Assembly: GCF_000264055.1 (NCBI RefSeq)
Contig: NZ_AJXL01000022.1
Span: forward strand, 1-44,337
Source of the DNA: Flavobacterium sp. ACAM 123
GTDB lineage: Bacteria; Bacteroidota; Bacteroidia; Flavobacteriales; Flavobacteriaceae
Direction of reading: 5' to 3'
DNA length: 44,337 nt
Below are positions 42,046 through 44,337 of the stretch, piece by piece. Below the pieces are notes generated by a model that worked only from the letters and a program-made list of their open reading frames with translations, had not been told where the DNA came from and did no database searches. Position numbers and translations under genes: made by a program. Positions within the stretch are counted from its first letter, which is position 1. The number at the start of each line of letters is the position of its first letter.

Positions 42046-42627
42046 ATGAAAACAATATATAGTACACTCGCTTTTTTAGTGGGTATAGCTACATCAGGAC
42101 ACGCACAGGATGCAGCAACGCATCAGTCAAACGCGGGTATAAAAGGAGGGTATAGCTTAGCGGCCGTAAGTTTTGATGGTGACGGAGAAACGGGGCAACG
42201 CCACGGGTTTCACATAGGGGTCTATGGCGAGTCATTTATTAGCGAAAGCTTTTCGATCCAACCCGAACTCCTGTATTCTCAACAAGGCTATGAAATTAAA
42301 GATGCTAATGGTACGTTTACCCAAAAACTAGATTATATCAATTTACCAATAGTACTAAAAGTCTATCCGTCTAAAAACTTCTTCATAGAAGCAGGTCCAC
42401 AAATAGGATTGGCTATTTCTCATAAAGAAGAATACGATGGCTTGTTTAGCAGTTCCCAGGAATATGATCCCAATAATTTTGACTGGGGGATAAACTTTGG
42501 AGGAGGTTTCAAAACTAATTCCGGAATCAGTTTAGGAGTACGTTACCACTTAGGCCTGGGAGATTTGTATGATCAAGGAAAAGCACACAACCGAGTTTGG
42601 CAATTTTCAGTTGGATTTGATTTGTAA
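42046..42627 (+). CDS. Outer-membrane beta-barrel protein (PorT-like / OMP_b-brl)
   Basis: This 193-residue protein has a signal peptide with cleavage after HAQ (about 20). It then shows the alternating aromatic and hydrophobic strands of an eight-stranded barrel: GIKGGYSLAAVSFDG, FHIGVYGESFIS, FSIQPELLYSQQGYE, IVLKVYPSKNFFIEAGPQIG, ISLGVRYHLGLGDL. The last strand is VWQFSVGFDL. The pattern is that of the porin-family / PorT-like proteins of Bacteroidota. Location in the outer membrane is expected; the function is unknown. No shared ECF element was found in the 236 bp upstream. Confidence 0.82.
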   Translation: MKTIYSTLAFLVGIATSGHAQDAATHQSNAGIKGGYSLAAVSFDGDGETGQRHGFHIGVYGESFISESFSIQPELLYSQQGYEIKDANGTFTQKLDYINLPIVLKVYPSKNFFIEAGPQIGLAISHKEEYDGLFSSSQEYDPNNFDWGINFGGGFKTNSGISLGVRYHLGLGDLYDQGKAHNRVWQFSVGFDL

Positions 42628-42646
42628 ATCGCGACGTTTTTATACT

Positions 42647-42690
42647 AAAAATACGCCCTTTCAGAGTAGTACTTTGAAAGGGCGTATTTT
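42647..42690 (+). terminator. Terminator of the barrel protein gene
   Basis: AAAATACGCCCTTTCA at 42647-42662 pairs with TGAAAGGGCGTATTTT at 42675-42690, a perfect 16-bp stem with a 12-nt loop, starting 20 bp past the barrel gene stop. It lies ahead of the aminotransferase and shows that the latter starts downstream of it. Confidence 0.85.
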
Positions 42691-42796
42691 GTGTTTCGAA
42701 CAAGTAATTTTTGTGGAAGTAGCTGTTACTGATTGTAAAAGACAATTCATCTCGATTGCAGATTCCCAAAAAATACAATATCTTTACTACCAAATA

Positions 42797-44293
42797 ATGA
42801 TGAGAATGACGACCAAAGAGAATCCAACCCAGTTAGAACAGTATTTCCAACAATTTCGTAAGAATATCATCGGAATCAATCAAGACTTCACTTCTCCGTA
42901 CGGGAAACAACAAATTATCTATACGGATTGGACAGCCAGTGGTCGTTTGTACCGTCCTATTGAGGAAAAATTAATGAATGAGTTTGGTCCCTTTGTTGCC
43001 AATACGCATACGGAGACTACGGTTTCTGGTACAGCGATGACTAAAGCTTACCATCATTCCAGAAGTATTATTAAAAAGCATGTCAATGCGAATAGTGACG
43101 ATGTGCTTATTACGGACGGAACGGGAATGACAGGGGTAGTAAATAAATTCCAACGTATTCTAGGATTAAAAGTGCCAGAGAACCTGAAAGACTATATAAA
43201 CGTACCTGGAGATAAAAAACCTGTTGTTTTTATTTCGCATATGGAACACCATTCGAATCAAACTTCTTGGTTAGAAACGATTGCTGATGTTGTGGTTATT
43301 CCCTCTACTGAGGATGGATTATTTAGTGTAAAAAATTTAGAAATACTTTTAGAAAAATACAAAGACCGTAGTTTTAAAATCGCGTCAATTACTTCCTGCT
43401 CTAATGTAACTGGTATACGAACGCCTTATCACGAGGTAGCAAAAGTAATGCATCAACATCACGGCCTTTGCTTTGTTGATTTTGCTTGTTCGGGACCTTA
43501 TGTACCAATAAACATGCACCCTGAAGACTCCGAAAGTTATTTAGATGCCATTTTCTTTTCGCCCCATAAATTTCTTGGCGGACCTGGAACTTGTGGTGTT
43601 TTAGTATTCAATAAAAAATTATATCAAAACTTAGTACCTGATAATCCTGGAGGAGGGACAGTTTCTTGGACTAATCCGTGGGGCGGACATAAGTATGTTG
43701 ATAACATTGAAGATAGAGAAGACGGAGGAACTCCTGGTTTTTTGCAGGTAATTAAGGCTGCTCTTGTTATTCAGTTAAAAGAGCAGATGGGGATTGATAA
43801 TATAATGAAGAGAGAACATGAAATTGTAGATTATATCTTCTCTGAATTAGGCGCTGTTTCAAATATTAAAATTTTGGCAGGGCAGCACCAAGATCGATTA
43901 GGTGTTATTTCTTTCTATGTGGATGATTTGCATTTTAATTTGGGCGTAAAGTTATTGAACGATAAATTCGGAATACAAACTCGTGGCGGATGTAGTTGTG
44001 CCGGAACTTACGGACATTTTTTATTGCACGTAGATCAGGAAACGTCCCATAAATTGATAGACGAAATTACTTTAGGTGATTTAATTAGAAAGCCGGGTTG
44101 GATTAGAATGTCTGTTCATCCTACAACAACAAATGCCGAGATTGAATTGGTGTGCAACAGTATTACAGCTTTGGCCGAAAACCATAAAACATGGGCCTTG
44201 GATTATACTTATAGTAGAGATACTAATGAGTTTATCCACAAAGAGGTACAGCCGTTAGAAGATGAATTGGTTAAAGGTTGGTTTACACTTTAA
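42797..44293 (+). CDS. Class V-fold PLP-dependent aminotransferase / cysteine-desulfurase-like
   Basis: This 498-residue enzyme starts at ATG 42797 (ATG codons at 42800 and 42806 are alternatives). A longer frame from 42569 would run through the barrel gene's 3' end and terminator and is rejected. The fold is the class V aminotransferase / NifS type: FVDFACSGPY supplies the PLP-contacting Asp, and FFSPHKFLGGPGTCG the Schiff-base Lys. A Cys-containing loop, TRGGCSCAGTYGH, occurs where cysteine desulfurases carry the catalytic Cys. The overall length is greater than SufS (about 405). Substrate is not clear. No Suf or Isc partner lies in the window. Confidence 0.85.
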   Translation: MMRMTTKENPTQLEQYFQQFRKNIIGINQDFTSPYGKQQIIYTDWTASGRLYRPIEEKLMNEFGPFVANTHTETTVSGTAMTKAYHHSRSIIKKHVNANSDDVLITDGTGMTGVVNKFQRILGLKVPENLKDYINVPGDKKPVVFISHMEHHSNQTSWLETIADVVVIPSTEDGLFSVKNLEILLEKYKDRSFKIASITSCSNVTGIRTPYHEVAKVMHQHHGLCFVDFACSGPYVPINMHPEDSESYLDAIFFSPHKFLGGPGTCGVLVFNKKLYQNLVPDNPGGGTVSWTNPWGGHKYVDNIEDREDGGTPGFLQVIKAALVIQLKEQMGIDNIMKREHEIVDYIFSELGAVSNIKILAGQHQDRLGVISFYVDDLHFNLGVKLLNDKFGIQTRGGCSCAGTYGHFLLHVDQETSHKLIDEITLGDLIRKPGWIRMSVHPTTTNAEIELVCNSITALAENHKTWALDYTYSRDTNEFIHKEVQPLEDELVKGWFTL

Positions 44294-44337
44294 GATACAA
44301 AAAAAGCTGTTTTTATTATAAAAAAGACCTTACTAGA

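Noticed and set aside
42569..42796. A longer N-terminus for the class V aminotransferase
   Set aside because: This extension passes through the barrel gene's last codons and a perfect 16-bp terminator stem, and its residues are not like any aminotransferase. The ATG at 42797 is preferred.

Overview
The window looks like a chromosomal segment of a Flavobacterium-type bacterium (phylum Bacteroidota). The signs are a low G+C, AT-rich sequence, TAnnTTTG promoter boxes, weak or absent Shine-Dalgarno sequences, many short 'MKK...C' lipoproteins, an ECF sigma / FecR / STN-TonB receptor set, and genes typical of the group (fused E1 alpha/beta dehydrogenase, DoxX, three-PAS hybrid kinase). No rRNA, tRNA, phage, CRISPR or transposase gene was seen.

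Layout. (1) 1-1.7 kb: one lipoprotein and small stress-type membrane proteins, the third broken by a frameshift. (2) 2.1-6.6 kb: a signalling operon reading AraC-type regulator, hybrid histidine kinase, single-domain response regulator. (3) 6.8-13.4 kb: an MDR oxidoreductase, an aldehyde dehydrogenase, and a tandemly duplicated block (M23 peptidase, lipoprotein, aldehyde dehydrogenase) in which each copy has lost a different gene. An ABM-type monooxygenase sits at the junction. (4) 13.4-20.1 kb: a lipoprotein, the E1 alpha/beta 2-oxoacid dehydrogenase, a large M1-peptidase-like outer-membrane protein without its zinc site, and a LOG-family protein. (5) 20.1-24.07 kb: an accessory island between the LOG gene and uvrA. 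It holds a candidate structured RNA, two genes with shared cassette-like leaders (an unknown protein and a GIY-YIG nuclease), an orphan Imm27-like immunity gene, two 191-bp inverted-repeat elements inside 232-bp direct repeats, a diverged extra copy of the uvrA 3' end, and an array of ~160-bp palindromic repeats. (6) 24-35.4 kb: uvrA, a ClC channel with CBS domains, two tandem gamma-glutamyltransferase lipoproteins, acpH, glmM and doxX. (7) 35.6-42.7 kb: ECF sigma, FecR anti-sigma and TonB receptor on the minus strand, with a repeat-containing lipoprotein, a metzincin-like lipoprotein and an outer-membrane barrel on the plus strand. (8) A class V aminotransferase ends the window.

How genes work together. 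The FecR-receptor operon and the divergent lipoprotein at 39891 share a two-part promoter, AGTAGGGTAAAT-N10-TTGTCTTA, with identical spacing. This suggests one small cell-surface-signalling regulon. The peptidase and lipoprotein genes overlap by 4 nt and behave as a unit in the duplication. The strongest leads are the shared ECF promoter, the reciprocal decay of the 9-13.4 kb duplication, and the uvrA 3'-end duplication, whose ~25 nucleotide differences leave the protein almost unchanged.
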